A DNA stretch of 64,000 nt from positions 1-64,000 of the forward strand of contig JAGFNW010000010.1 of assembly GCA_017592665.1 (NCBI GenBank), given 5' to 3'. This document shows, piece after piece, positions 32,883 through 41,279 of the stretch (the stretch's first letter is position 1; the number at the start of each line of letters is the position of its first letter). Under the pieces are notes generated by a model. It saw only the letters and a list, made by a program, of their open reading frames with translations, ran no database searches and was not told the DNA's origin. Source of the DNA: Streptosporangiaceae bacterium NEAU-GS5 (lineage in GTDB: Bacteria > Actinomycetota > Actinomycetes > Streptosporangiales > Streptosporangiaceae). A program made the translations under genes and the position numbers.

Positions 32883-35052
32883 CGCCGTAGTCGTCGGATC
32901 AGGGTTCGGCGGCGCCGTCTCGGCCTACCGGCTGGCCCAGGCGGGGCTTCGGGTCGTCGTCATGGAACGCGGCCGCCCCTATCCTCCGAAGTCGTTCCCG
33001 CGCAGCCCGGCCCAGGTCGGGAAGGCGTTCTGGGATCCGGAGCAGAGCCTGTTCGGCATGTTCGACGTGTGGAGCTTCACCGGGGTGGACGCCGTCGTGT
33101 CCAGCGGCCTCGGCGGCGGCTCGCTGATCTACGCCAACGTGCTGCTGCGCAAGGACGAGCACTGGTTCGTCCGTGAGGATCCGCTGCCCGGCGGCGGCTA
33201 CGAGCACTGGCCGGTCACACGGTCCGACCTCGACCCGCACTACGACGAGGTCGAGCGGATGATCGGCGTCTCGGCGTATCCGCTCGAGCATCCCGACTAC
33301 TCCGGCGCCGCCAAGGCGCGCGCCCTGCAGGACGCGGCGGCCGAGCTCGGCCTTGACTTCCACCTGCCGCCACTGGCGGTCAGCTTCGCGCCCTCCCCCG
33401 GCGCCGAGCCCGGTCTCGGGCTGCCGATCGTCGACCGGCCGTACGGAAACATCCACGGCGTGCCGCGGCAGACCTGCCGGCTGTGCGGCGAGTGCGACAT
33501 GGGGTGCAACGACGGCGCCAAGAACACCCTCGACCACACCTACCTGTCGGCGGCCAAGCACCACGGCGCCGACATCCGCACGCTGCACGAGGTGACGGCG
33601 ATCAAGCCGCGCCAGGGCGGCGGCTACGACGTGCTCTACAAGCAGCACCGCCCCGCCACCGGGCCGCACACCATCAGCTGCGACCGGCTGATCCTCGCGG
33701 CCGGCACGTTCGGCACGGCCAAGCTGCTCATGCAGAACCGCAAGCGCTTCCCCGGCATCAGCCGCGCGCTCGGCACCCGGTTCTCCGGAAACGGCGACCT
33801 GATGTCGTTCCTGCTGCGCGCCCGCGACCGCGACCTCGAGGCCAGCGTGGGGCCGGTCATCACGACCGCCATCCGGCTGCCCGACGGCGCGGGCGGGCGG
33901 GGGGCCTACATCGAGGACGGCGGCTTCCCGTCATTCGTGGCCTGGCTTGCCGAAGGCGTCGACGTGCGCAGCGAGCTCGTGCGCGCGGCGCGGTTCATGG
34001 TCGACCGGCTGCGCGGCCGGATGAGCCACGACCACAATCTTTCGGCCGAGCTGGCCGCCCTGGTCGGCGACGGGCGGCTGTCGGCCGGGTCGCTGCCGCT
34101 GCTCGGCATGGGCCGCGACATTCCCGACGGCCGGATGACGATGAAGGCCGGCAAGCTCGACATCGAATGGGATGTCGACACCAGCGCCGACTACCTGGAG
34201 CGTGTGCGCGGCACCATGCGGCGGATCGGCGACGTCCTCGGCGCCGAATACACCGACGGCCCGCTGCGCCACCGGATGCTGACCGTGCACCCGCTCGGCG
34301 GCGTCCCCATGGGCCGCCACCCTGGGGAGGGCGTCTGCGACGCCTATGGGGAGGTCTTCGGCTTCCCCGGGCTCTACATCGCGGACGGGGCGGCGGTTCC
34401 CGGGCCGGTCGGGCCCAACCCGTCGCTGACCATCGCGGCGCTCGCCGACCGCATGTGCACGCGGCTGATCGACGGGCTGGCCAACCGGCCCGCGGCCGCG
34501 CCCACCTACGACGGCGGCACGACGCTGTCGTTCACCGAGGAGATGCGCGGCGGCGGCGTCTCCTTCCACGTCACGATCACCACCGACGACGTCGACCGCT
34601 TCCTCACCGATCCCGGGCACGTGGCCCGGGCCGAGGGCTGGATCGCCGACCGCGGGGGCCGGCGACCCATTGAGCGGGGCTGGTTCAACCTGTTCGTCCC
34701 GGGCGATGAGCCCGGGCGCAAGGAGATGCGCTACCGGTTCGAATACACCGACAGCGCGAACCAGCCCCGTGTCCTCGTCGGCGTGAAGACCGTCGCGCAC
34801 GGCTCCCCCGCGCGGCTGTGGATGGACACCTCGACCCTCCACACCCGGATCCTCGACGCCTCGGGCAAGGAGCTGTGGAAGGGCACGCTCCGCATCACCC
34901 CGGGCGACCTGATCAGGATGATCGGCACCTTCGAGACCATGGGCCCCGAGGGCACGTCGGCCATCGTCCGGTTCGGCCGGTTCTTCCTCGGCGAGCTCTG
35001 GGATATCTACGGGCTGGTCGGCCACGGCCCGCCGGCGGGCCAGGGGTTGTAG
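32857..35052 (+). CDS. Cholesterol-oxidase-like GMC flavoprotein
   Basis: ATG at 32857 after GAAGG; 731 aa. FAD motif VVVGSGFGGA starts near residue 11. GLGGGSLIYANV, a cysteine-rich CRLCGECDMGCNDGAKNTLD, HPLGGVPMGRHP and the C-terminal GPNPSLTIAALADR box match GMC cholesterol-oxidase-like enzymes, with catalytic His and Asn in the last two. About 160 extra residues (570-731) form a distinct beta-rich domain. There is no Tat or Sec signal, so the protein is likely cytoplasmic or membrane-associated. The substrate may be a sterol, hopanoid or other lipid alcohol. Its 3' end overlaps the LigD gene by 46 bp. Confidence 0.85.
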   Translation: MEAQMEHVDAVVVGSGFGGAVSAYRLAQAGLRVVVMERGRPYPPKSFPRSPAQVGKAFWDPEQSLFGMFDVWSFTGVDAVVSSGLGGGSLIYANVLLRKDEHWFVREDPLPGGGYEHWPVTRSDLDPHYDEVERMIGVSAYPLEHPDYSGAAKARALQDAAAELGLDFHLPPLAVSFAPSPGAEPGLGLPIVDRPYGNIHGVPRQTCRLCGECDMGCNDGAKNTLDHTYLSAAKHHGADIRTLHEVTAIKPRQGGGYDVLYKQHRPATGPHTISCDRLILAAGTFGTAKLLMQNRKRFPGISRALGTRFSGNGDLMSFLLRARDRDLEASVGPVITTAIRLPDGAGGRGAYIEDGGFPSFVAWLAEGVDVRSELVRAARFMVDRLRGRMSHDHNLSAELAALVGDGRLSAGSLPLLGMGRDIPDGRMTMKAGKLDIEWDVDTSADYLERVRGTMRRIGDVLGAEYTDGPLRHRMLTVHPLGGVPMGRHPGEGVCDAYGEVFGFPGLYIADGAAVPGPVGPNPSLTIAALADRMCTRLIDGLANRPAAAPTYDGGTTLSFTEEMRGGGVSFHVTITTDDVDRFLTDPGHVARAEGWIADRGGRRPIERGWFNLFVPGDEPGRKEMRYRFEYTDSANQPRVLVGVKTVAHGSPARLWMDTSTLHTRILDASGKELWKGTLRITPGDLIRMIGTFETMGPEGTSAIVRFGRFFLGELWDIYGLVGHGPPAGQGL

Positions 35053-36194
35053 TCCACTTCCAGGGGGCCCTGCTCGGGCCGCTCGGCCTCGGGCACGTGC
35101 CGCAGGTTGACCCGGATGCGATACCAGGCGGAGCTCCGCCCCCGCATGGCGTCCACCAGGATGTCGGCGGGCTCCAGACGACGGGCCACCTCGGGGTGGC
35201 GCGACTTCCAGCGCTCCAAAGCCTCGAGCGCCTCGGGCTTGTGCTCCGTGCGGGCGATCTCGATGAGCGGGAACACCTGGCGCGCGGCCTTGGCGCCCTG
35301 CGAGTCGGCCAGGTCGAGCAGCGCGTCGAGGGAGCCCTCGGTGAGATCCATGTCCTCCCAGGGGTCGCCGCCGTCCAGGAAACGGGCCGGCACCGTGTCG
35401 ATGGTGAACTGCGACGGATCGCAGCCGGGCACCTCATCCCAGCGCAGCGGCGTGGACACCATGCCCGTGGGCCGGACCGAGTAGGCGGAGGCGACCGTGC
35501 GGTCGCGGGCGTTCTGGTTGAAGTCGAGGAACACGCCCTGCCGCTCCTCCTTCCACCAGCGGCTCGTGGCCACGCCGGGCGCCCGCCGCTCGGCCTCCCT
35601 GGCCACCGCCTCGGCCGCGCGGCGCACGTCGGCGAACTTCCACCGGGGCGCGATCCGCGCGTAGATGTGGAAGCCACGCGAGCCGGACGTCTTGGGCCAC
35701 GACAGCAGCCCCACGTCGGCGAGGACGTCGCGGGCCAGCAGCGCCACGTCGACGATCTGCTCCCACGGCACCCCCGGCACCGGGTCGAGATCGATCCGCA
35801 GCTCGTCGGGATGGTCGAGGTCGCCGGCGCGTACGGGATGGGGGTTGAGATCCACGCAGCCGAGGTTGACCGACCACAGGACCGCGGCCAGGTCGCGGGG
35901 GACCACCTCCTCGGCGGACCGCCCGGACGGGTAGCGGAGCTCGGCCACCTCGATCCAGCCGGGCCGCTTGGAAGGGGCGCGCTTCTGGAAGAACGGCTCG
36001 CCGTCCACCCCGTGCACGTAGCGCTTGAGCACCGTCGGACGGCCGTAGACGCCACGCAGCGCGCCGTCGCCGACGGCCTCGTAGAAGCGGATCAGGTCGA
36101 GCTTGGTGTGCCCGGTGCGCGGGAAGACGACCCGGTCAGGGCTGGTGACCCGCACCTCACGCCCACCCACCGTCACGATCTGCGCGTCCGGCAT
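35007..36194 (-). CDS. LigD-type polymerase/primase domain protein
   Basis: 395 aa. The fold is that of the NHEJ polymerase domain: RVVFPRTGHTKLDLIRFYE, QKRAPSKRPGW, metal-binding DxD in RIDLDPVPG, TSGSRGFHIY and DFNQNARDRTVASAYSVRP. In Mycobacterium LigD this domain adds nucleotides at double-strand breaks; here it is free of ligase and nuclease domains, an arrangement common in actinomycetes that split LigD. Residues beyond about 300 form an unassigned tail. No ku gene is in the window. Confidence 0.9.
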   Translation of the reverse strand: MPDAQIVTVGGREVRVTSPDRVVFPRTGHTKLDLIRFYEAVGDGALRGVYGRPTVLKRYVHGVDGEPFFQKRAPSKRPGWIEVAELRYPSGRSAEEVVPRDLAAVLWSVNLGCVDLNPHPVRAGDLDHPDELRIDLDPVPGVPWEQIVDVALLARDVLADVGLLSWPKTSGSRGFHIYARIAPRWKFADVRRAAEAVAREAERRAPGVATSRWWKEERQGVFLDFNQNARDRTVASAYSVRPTGMVSTPLRWDEVPGCDPSQFTIDTVPARFLDGGDPWEDMDLTEGSLDALLDLADSQGAKAARQVFPLIEIARTEHKPEALEALERWKSRHPEVARRLEPADILVDAMRGRSSAWYRIRVNLRHVPEAERPEQGPLEVDYNPWPAGGPWPTSP

Positions 36195-36216
36195 GATCCC
36201 ACGATACCCACCCGTG

Positions 36217-36897
36217 TCACCCGGAACCTGGGCGGATGAGCCCGGTCTCGTACGCGATGACGACCAGTTGCGCCCGGTCGTGCGCGCCGAGCTTGGTCAT
36301 CGCCCGGTTGATGTGGGTCTTGACGGTGGCCGGGCTGACGACGAGGCGGGCGGCCATCTCGTCGTTGGACAGGCCGCTCCCTACGAGGGCGAGGATCTCC
36401 CGCTCGCGGTCGGTCAGCGCCGCGAGGCGTGCCGGGCTCGGCGTGGCTGCACGCACCGGGTCGGCCAGAAAGCGCGCGATCAGCCCGCGGGTGGCGGCGG
36501 GCGACAGCAGCGCCTCTCCGGCGGCCACGGTCCGTATGGCGCGCAGCAGGTCGGGCGTGTCGGCGTTCTTGCCGATGAAGCCGCTGGCCCCGGCGCGCAG
36601 CGCGGCGAAGACGTACTCGTCGATCTCGAACGTCGTCAAGATGAGCACGCGCACCCCGGCGAGGTCGTCGTCGGCCGTGATGAGCCGGGTGGCGGCCAGG
36701 CCGTCGAGATCGGGCATCCGGATGTCCATCAGCACGACATCGGCGCGGACCTCCCGGGCCAGCCGCACGGCGTCGCGGCCGGTGGCGGCCTCGCCGACCA
36801 CCTCCAGGTCGGGCTCGTCCTCGACGAACACCCGGAACCCGGCGCGCACCAGCGCCTGATCGTCGGCCAGGAGGATGCGGATCACAGAGGCAGCCAT
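36217..36897 (-). CDS. NarL/FixJ response regulator
   Basis: 226 aa with a receiver domain (DDQALVRAGF acidic pocket, phospho-Asp in VVLMDIRMPDLDG, Lys in GFIGKNADT) and a LuxR HTH (LTDREREILALVGSGLSN, VSPATVKTHINRAMTKLG). It overlaps the kinase upstream by 16 bp, so the two are co-translated. It probably controls the divergent ABC exporter. Confidence 0.92.
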   Translation of the reverse strand: MAASVIRILLADDQALVRAGFRVFVEDEPDLEVVGEAATGRDAVRLAREVRADVVLMDIRMPDLDGLAATRLITADDDLAGVRVLILTTFEIDEYVFAALRAGASGFIGKNADTPDLLRAIRTVAAGEALLSPAATRGLIARFLADPVRAATPSPARLAALTDREREILALVGSGLSNDEMAARLVVSPATVKTHINRAMTKLGAHDRAQLVVIAYETGLIRPGSG

Positions 36898-38069
36898 GCG
36901 CTGACCCGGTAGCCGCCGCCCTCGCGGGGTCCCGCCTTCATCTGGCCACCGGCGGCCGCGACCCGTTCGCGCATGCCGGCCAGGCCGTGTCCACGGCCGT
37001 GTCCGCGGTCGTGTCCGCGGTCGTGTCCGCGGTCGTGTCCGCGGCCTGCCGGGATCGGCGCCGCGCCGCCGTCGTCCTCGACGAGGATCCGCAGCCGGGC
37101 GGGCTCGTAGGTGAGCCGCACCGTGGCGCGGGCGGCCGCCGCGTGTTTGCCGACGTTGGTGAGCGACTCCTGGATCACCCGATAGGTGGCGAGGTCCGTC
37201 GCGGGCGGGACGGGGCGCGGCTCGCCCTCGATCTCGTGAACTATCCGCAGGCCCGACCCGCTGAAGGACGAGATCAGGCGGTCGAGCGCGGACAGACCTG
37301 GCCCGGGAGCGGTCGGGGCGTCCCCCTCGCGCAACACGCCGACGGTCGACTTCAGCTCGGACAGGGCCGCCTGGCTGGCCTGCCGTACGTATCCGAGCGA
37401 CACGCGCGCTTCGTCGAGACGGTCCGTCAGCCGCCGCTCGGCCACCCGCACCTGAATATTGATCATCGCGAGCTGGTGGCCGAGCACGTCGTGCAGCTCA
37501 CGGGCTATCCGCAGGCGGTCCTCGGACACCCGGCGGGCGGTCTCCAGCTCGCGGTCCCGCTCGGCGCGCCGGGCCCGCTCCTCCACGGCCGCCACATAGT
37601 CGCGGCGGTTGCGGGACGCGGTGCCGGCGGCGATGGCCAGCGCGCCGAAGGCCGCCAGGGTGAGCGCTCCCCCGGCAAGCGGGCTCGCCGGGCGGGCCGC
37701 CAGGTGGAAGCCGGTCACCAGGACCACCGTGAGCATGCCGAACGCCATCGATCGGCGCCAGCCGCCCAGATCGGCGACGGTGTAAAGGGCGATCAGCGGG
37801 GCGATCAGCACCACCTCGGGCGTCCCCGGCCGGGCCAGCGCCGCCTCAGCAGCCGCCACGCCGACCACCAGCACGGCCAGCGGGTGACGGCGGCGAGCGG
37901 CCAGCGCCCCGCTCGCGACGCCCACAGCGGGGAGAACGGCCGGGGGCGCGCCGGACGTGTGGAGGACCGCGAACGCGCTCACGGCGAACGCGGCCAGCGC
38001 GAGCGCGAGGTCGACGTGCACCGGGTGACCGGCCGCCGCCTCGGCCCACGCGCGCATCCGGCTCCGCAT
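36882..38069 (-). CDS. NarX/DesK-like sensor histidine kinase with a GHDR repeat in its ATP lid
   Basis: 395 aa from ATG 38069; upstream alternatives exist near 38105 and none has a good ribosome site. Four to five membrane helices (about 20-160) precede a HisKA_3 helix (RIARELHDVLGHQLAMINIQ) and HATPase_c. Between the G1 box (EDDGG) and G2 box (GLAGMRERV), the ATP lid is expanded by repeated R-G-H-D units encoded by five 12-bp repeats. The kinase pairs with the overlapping NarL regulator, and the pair faces a LolD/FtsX ABC transporter, a layout typical of antibiotic or envelope-stress detoxification modules. Confidence 0.9.
   Translation of the reverse strand: MRSRMRAWAEAAAGHPVHVDLALALAAFAVSAFAVLHTSGAPPAVLPAVGVASGALAARRRHPLAVLVVGVAAAEAALARPGTPEVVLIAPLIALYTVADLGGWRRSMAFGMLTVVLVTGFHLAARPASPLAGGALTLAAFGALAIAAGTASRNRRDYVAAVEERARRAERDRELETARRVSEDRLRIARELHDVLGHQLAMINIQVRVAERRLTDRLDEARVSLGYVRQASQAALSELKSTVGVLREGDAPTAPGPGLSALDRLISSFSGSGLRIVHEIEGEPRPVPPATDLATYRVIQESLTNVGKHAAAARATVRLTYEPARLRILVEDDGGAAPIPAGRGHDRGHDRGHDRGHGRGHGLAGMRERVAAAGGQMKAGPREGGGYRVSAWLPL
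36986..37045 (+). repeat. Five 12-bp tandem repeats within the kinase gene
   Basis: Units CGTGTCCACGGC, three identical CGTGTCCGCGGT and CGTGTCCGCGGC. On the coding (minus) strand they encode GHGR/GHDR units. Three identical copies suggest recent expansion and possible length variation. Confidence 0.9.
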
Positions 38070-38193
38070 GGCCCAAGCGTAGGCATGTGCCGAGGCGAAG
38101 GGCATCCACCCGGCGCGGTACCGCGGACGCGGTACACGAAGCCCGCTCTGGGCTGACGACCAGATGCTCCGGAGTGCGTGACCGTGTGACGTC

Positions 38194-38853
38194 ATGACAG
38201 CCATTCATGTGGACCAGGTGTCCAAAATGTACGGACGGTTCACCGCCCTCGACGGGGTGAGCCTGAAAATCGCGGAGGGCGAGTTCGCCGCGGTCGTCGG
38301 CAAGTCGGGCAGCGGCAAGACCACCCTGCTCAACCTGCTGGCCGGCATCGACCGGCCGACCGGCGGCCGGGTCGAGGTCGCGGGGACGGACCTCGGCGCG
38401 CTTGCCGAATCCGAGCTGGCCCGCTGGCGCGGCCGTACCGTGGGGCTGGTCTTCCAGTTCTTCCAGCTGCTGCCCACGCTCACGGTCGCCGAGAACGTGG
38501 CGCTGCCGATGGAGTTCGCCGGGCGGATTCCGGCACGCGAGCGCCGCTCACGCGCGATCGAACTGCTGGCCAAAGTCGGCATCGAGGACCAGGCGGGCAA
38601 GCTGCCCGGCACCCTTTCCGGCGGCCAGCAGCAGCGCGCCGCTGTCGCGCGGGCGCTGGCCAACGACCCTCCTGTGCTGCTGGCCGACGAACCCACGGGC
38701 AATCTCGACTCGGTCTCCGGCCGGGCAGTGCTGGATCTGTTCACCCGGCTCAACGGCGAGGGCCGGACCATCGTCATCGTCACGCACGAGCGCGAGGTCC
38801 GCGACGTCGCCACCCGCCGGATCGAGATGGCCGACGGGCAGGTGCGCGGATGA
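38194..38853 (+). CDS. LolD/MacB-type ABC transporter ATPase
   Basis: 219 aa with Walker A GKSGSGKT (about 37-44), Q-loop QFFQLLPTLTV, signature LSGGQQQRAAVARAL, Walker B VLLADEPTGNLD and switch His in VTHEREV. The length and the FQFFQ element match MacB/LolD-type ATPases that power mechanotransmission transporters. It overlaps the FtsX-like permease as ATGA and is divergent from the two-component system. Confidence 0.93.
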   Translation: MTAIHVDQVSKMYGRFTALDGVSLKIAEGEFAAVVGKSGSGKTTLLNLLAGIDRPTGGRVEVAGTDLGALAESELARWRGRTVGLVFQFFQLLPTLTVAENVALPMEFAGRIPARERRSRAIELLAKVGIEDQAGKLPGTLSGGQQQRAAVARALANDPPVLLADEPTGNLDSVSGRAVLDLFTRLNGEGRTIVIVTHEREVRDVATRRIEMADGQVRG

Positions 38854-41195
38854 CCCGGCTGCTGCTGGTCAAGCTGGCGCGGGACGTCTCGGCCGCGAAG
38901 GGCCGGATCGCGCTCATGGTGATCGTGATCGGGGTCGGCCTGGTCGCGTTCAGCACGATCCTTTACACGCGGACCATCGTCGACCGGGAGATCGGCCGCA
39001 GCTACCGTGCCACGGAACCGGCGTCCGCGACGCTGCTGCTGCGGGACCCTGTCGATCAGGCTGTCCTGAACGGCGTGCGAGCCCTGCCCGGAGTCCGCGA
39101 CACCGCGCTCCGCGCCCAGTTCGACGCCCGATGGCGCGGCGCGGACGGGCGCTGGTCGGCCGATCCGCTGCAGACGTTCGTCTACGCTCCCGGCGACCCG
39201 CTCCGCGTGGCGCGCTTCCGGGTGGAACAGGGGACATGGCCGCCGCCTCCCGGCGGGATCCTCATCGAACGCGTGGCGATGCGGGTGATGGGCGTGCACG
39301 TGGGCGACCCGCTCACGATCCGGGAGCCCGGCGGTGCGCCGCGCACGCTGCGGATCACCGGCGTCGTCCACGACCCGAGCCTGGCCCCGGCCGACAACGA
39401 GGCGAAAGGCTACGGCTACGTGACGGGCCAGGCGTTCGATCAGGTGAAGCTCCTCGTGGACGGCGAGGACCCCGCGATGATCACGCGGGTGGCCCGTGAC
39501 GTCGGCGCGTGGCTGCGCGCGAGGGGTCTGACGGTGGAGGAGATCCAGGTGCCGCCGCCGTTCCAGCATCCGCATCAGGGGCAGATGAACGCCATCACGG
39601 CCGTTGTGCTGGTCTTCGCCGCCCTGGCGTTCGTGCTCAGCTCGTTTCTGGTGGCCACCCTGCTGGGCGGGCTGCTGACCCGGCACATCCCGCACATCGG
39701 CATGCTGAAGGCCGTGGGGGCGAGCTCCCGCCGGCTGTTCCAGCCCTACCTGCTGATGATCTTCCTGATCGGGGCCGTCGCGACGCTCCTGGCGTTCGCG
39801 CCTGGTGTGGTGGCCGCGCGCCTGTTCTCGGGGCGGATCCTCGATCGCATGCTCAACATGGACCTCACCGACGTGTCGGTGCCCGCCTGGGAGAATGTGG
39901 CGGTGGTGGCCGCCGGGGTGGCGATACCTGTCCTGCTGGCGCTGGCGCCCATCACCCGTGCGGCAAGGACGACCGTGCGACAGGCACTCGACCATCACGG
40001 CGGGGCCGACCGGGCGACCGCGTTCGGAAAGGGACGGGGCGGGATCGTCCTGATGGCGCTGCGGAACCTCACGCGGCGCCGCACCCGGCTGGCCCTGTCG
40101 GCCGGGCTGCTCGCGGTCTCCGGGACGCTCTTCGTGGCCGCCATGAACGTCTACGCATCCTTCCAAGGCGCGATCGCCGACGCGGGCGACCAGCACTCGG
40201 TCGATGTGGAGGTGCGCACGGCCGGCCCGGTGACCGCGGCTGCCGTACGTGGCGTGCCCGGGGTCGCGGGCGTCGAGGCGTGGCGTGCGGAGTCGGCCGC
40301 TCCCGCCGAACCCGGCCAGATCAGCGTCACGGCCACCTATCCCGATCAAGGGCACGGCGGCTTCCGGCTGGTCGCGGTGCCGCCGGACACCGCCATGCTG
40401 CGAGTGCCGCTCACACAGGGGCGCTGGCTGCGGCCGGGCGACGTGGACGCGGCGGTCGTGAACCAGAGCCGGCAGATCGGGGGGCGCCCGGTGCGCGTCG
40501 GCGACACGCTGGCCCTGTCGATCGGGGGACGGCTGACGTCCTGGCACGTGATCGGCGTCGAACAGGAGGTGTTCCCGCAGGGTTCGGCCTACGTGACCCC
40601 CGAAGGACTGGCCAGGGCCACCGGACGGCCGTACGAGAGCGACCTGCTCATGGTCACGACGGTCCGGCACGATCCGGGCGCGCGAGCGGCCGCGGCCGAC
40701 GCCGTGGAGACGGCGCTCTCCCAGGCCGGCGTCCAGGTCACGTCGTCCACCCCGCGCACGCGCTACGACCAGGCGGTCGACGGCCACATGTACGCCATGC
40801 TGGCGGTGCTGCTGGCGATCGCCGGCGCGCTCGGGCTGGTCGGCGTGATCGGCCTGGCCGGCGCCATGAGCTCCGCCGTGATCGAGCGGACCAGGGAGTT
40901 CGGGATACTGCACGCGATCGGAGCCCCGGCCGGCGCGGTACGCCGCCTGGTGGTCGCCGAGGGAGTCTTCACCGCGCTGCTGGGCTGCCTGCTCGCCGTC
41001 GTCCCGGCCCTGGCCCTCACGGCCGCGCTGCGCTCGGGCCTGAGCCGGATGTTCGTCCCGCTGCCGTTCCGGATGTCGGTCGCGGCCATGGTGACCTGGT
41101 TCGCGGTCGTCGTGGTGGGAGCGGCTTTGGCCGTGCTGGGCCCGGCCGTACGGGCCTCGCGGCTCACCGTCAGGGACGCTCTGGCGCGGGATTGA
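38850..41195 (+). CDS. FtsX/MacB-like ABC permease
   Basis: 781 aa, with two copies of the FtsX/MacB_PCD unit. The first has an N-terminal helix (AALMVIVIGVGLVAF), a large extracytoplasmic domain and three helices (ITAVVLVFAALAFVL, MLKAVGASSRRLFQPY coupling loop). The second repeats this, with FGILHAIGAPAGAVRRLVV as the coupling loop. It probably extracts a lipophilic substrate or antibiotic from the membrane. The stop codon lies inside the GAAA-G-TTTC box of the PL11 gene. Confidence 0.9.
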   Translation: MTRLLLVKLARDVSAAKGRIALMVIVIGVGLVAFSTILYTRTIVDREIGRSYRATEPASATLLLRDPVDQAVLNGVRALPGVRDTALRAQFDARWRGADGRWSADPLQTFVYAPGDPLRVARFRVEQGTWPPPPGGILIERVAMRVMGVHVGDPLTIREPGGAPRTLRITGVVHDPSLAPADNEAKGYGYVTGQAFDQVKLLVDGEDPAMITRVARDVGAWLRARGLTVEEIQVPPPFQHPHQGQMNAITAVVLVFAALAFVLSSFLVATLLGGLLTRHIPHIGMLKAVGASSRRLFQPYLLMIFLIGAVATLLAFAPGVVAARLFSGRILDRMLNMDLTDVSVPAWENVAVVAAGVAIPVLLALAPITRAARTTVRQALDHHGGADRATAFGKGRGGIVLMALRNLTRRRTRLALSAGLLAVSGTLFVAAMNVYASFQGAIADAGDQHSVDVEVRTAGPVTAAAVRGVPGVAGVEAWRAESAAPAEPGQISVTATYPDQGHGGFRLVAVPPDTAMLRVPLTQGRWLRPGDVDAAVVNQSRQIGGRPVRVGDTLALSIGGRLTSWHVIGVEQEVFPQGSAYVTPEGLARATGRPYESDLLMVTTVRHDPGARAAAADAVETALSQAGVQVTSSTPRTRYDQAVDGHMYAMLAVLLAIAGALGLVGVIGLAGAMSSAVIERTREFGILHAIGAPAGAVRRLVVAEGVFTALLGCLLAVVPALALTAALRSGLSRMFVPLPFRMSVAAMVTWFAVVVVGAALAVLGPAVRASRLTVRDALARD

Positions 41196-41204
41196 AAGTT
41201 TCGG
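41192..41204. promoter_or_regulatory. GAAAGTTTC operator-like repeat upstream of the PL11 gene
   Basis: The core GAAAGTTTC (41194-41202) overlaps the stop codon of the ABC permease and lies 78 bp before the PL11 start. It is the third instance of the box shared by the CBM2 enzymes. Confidence 0.6.
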
Positions 41205-41279
41205 TGACGACCTGGGGTGGGCGGGGGGACGATCGGGTGTTCGTTGACAGTCCCAACTAAGTGCTCCTAGCTGGGGGGC

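Noticed and set aside
36986-37045. 12-bp repeats as a CRISPR or iteron array
   Set aside because: No spacers, in-frame within a kinase gene, and unit length is a multiple of three.
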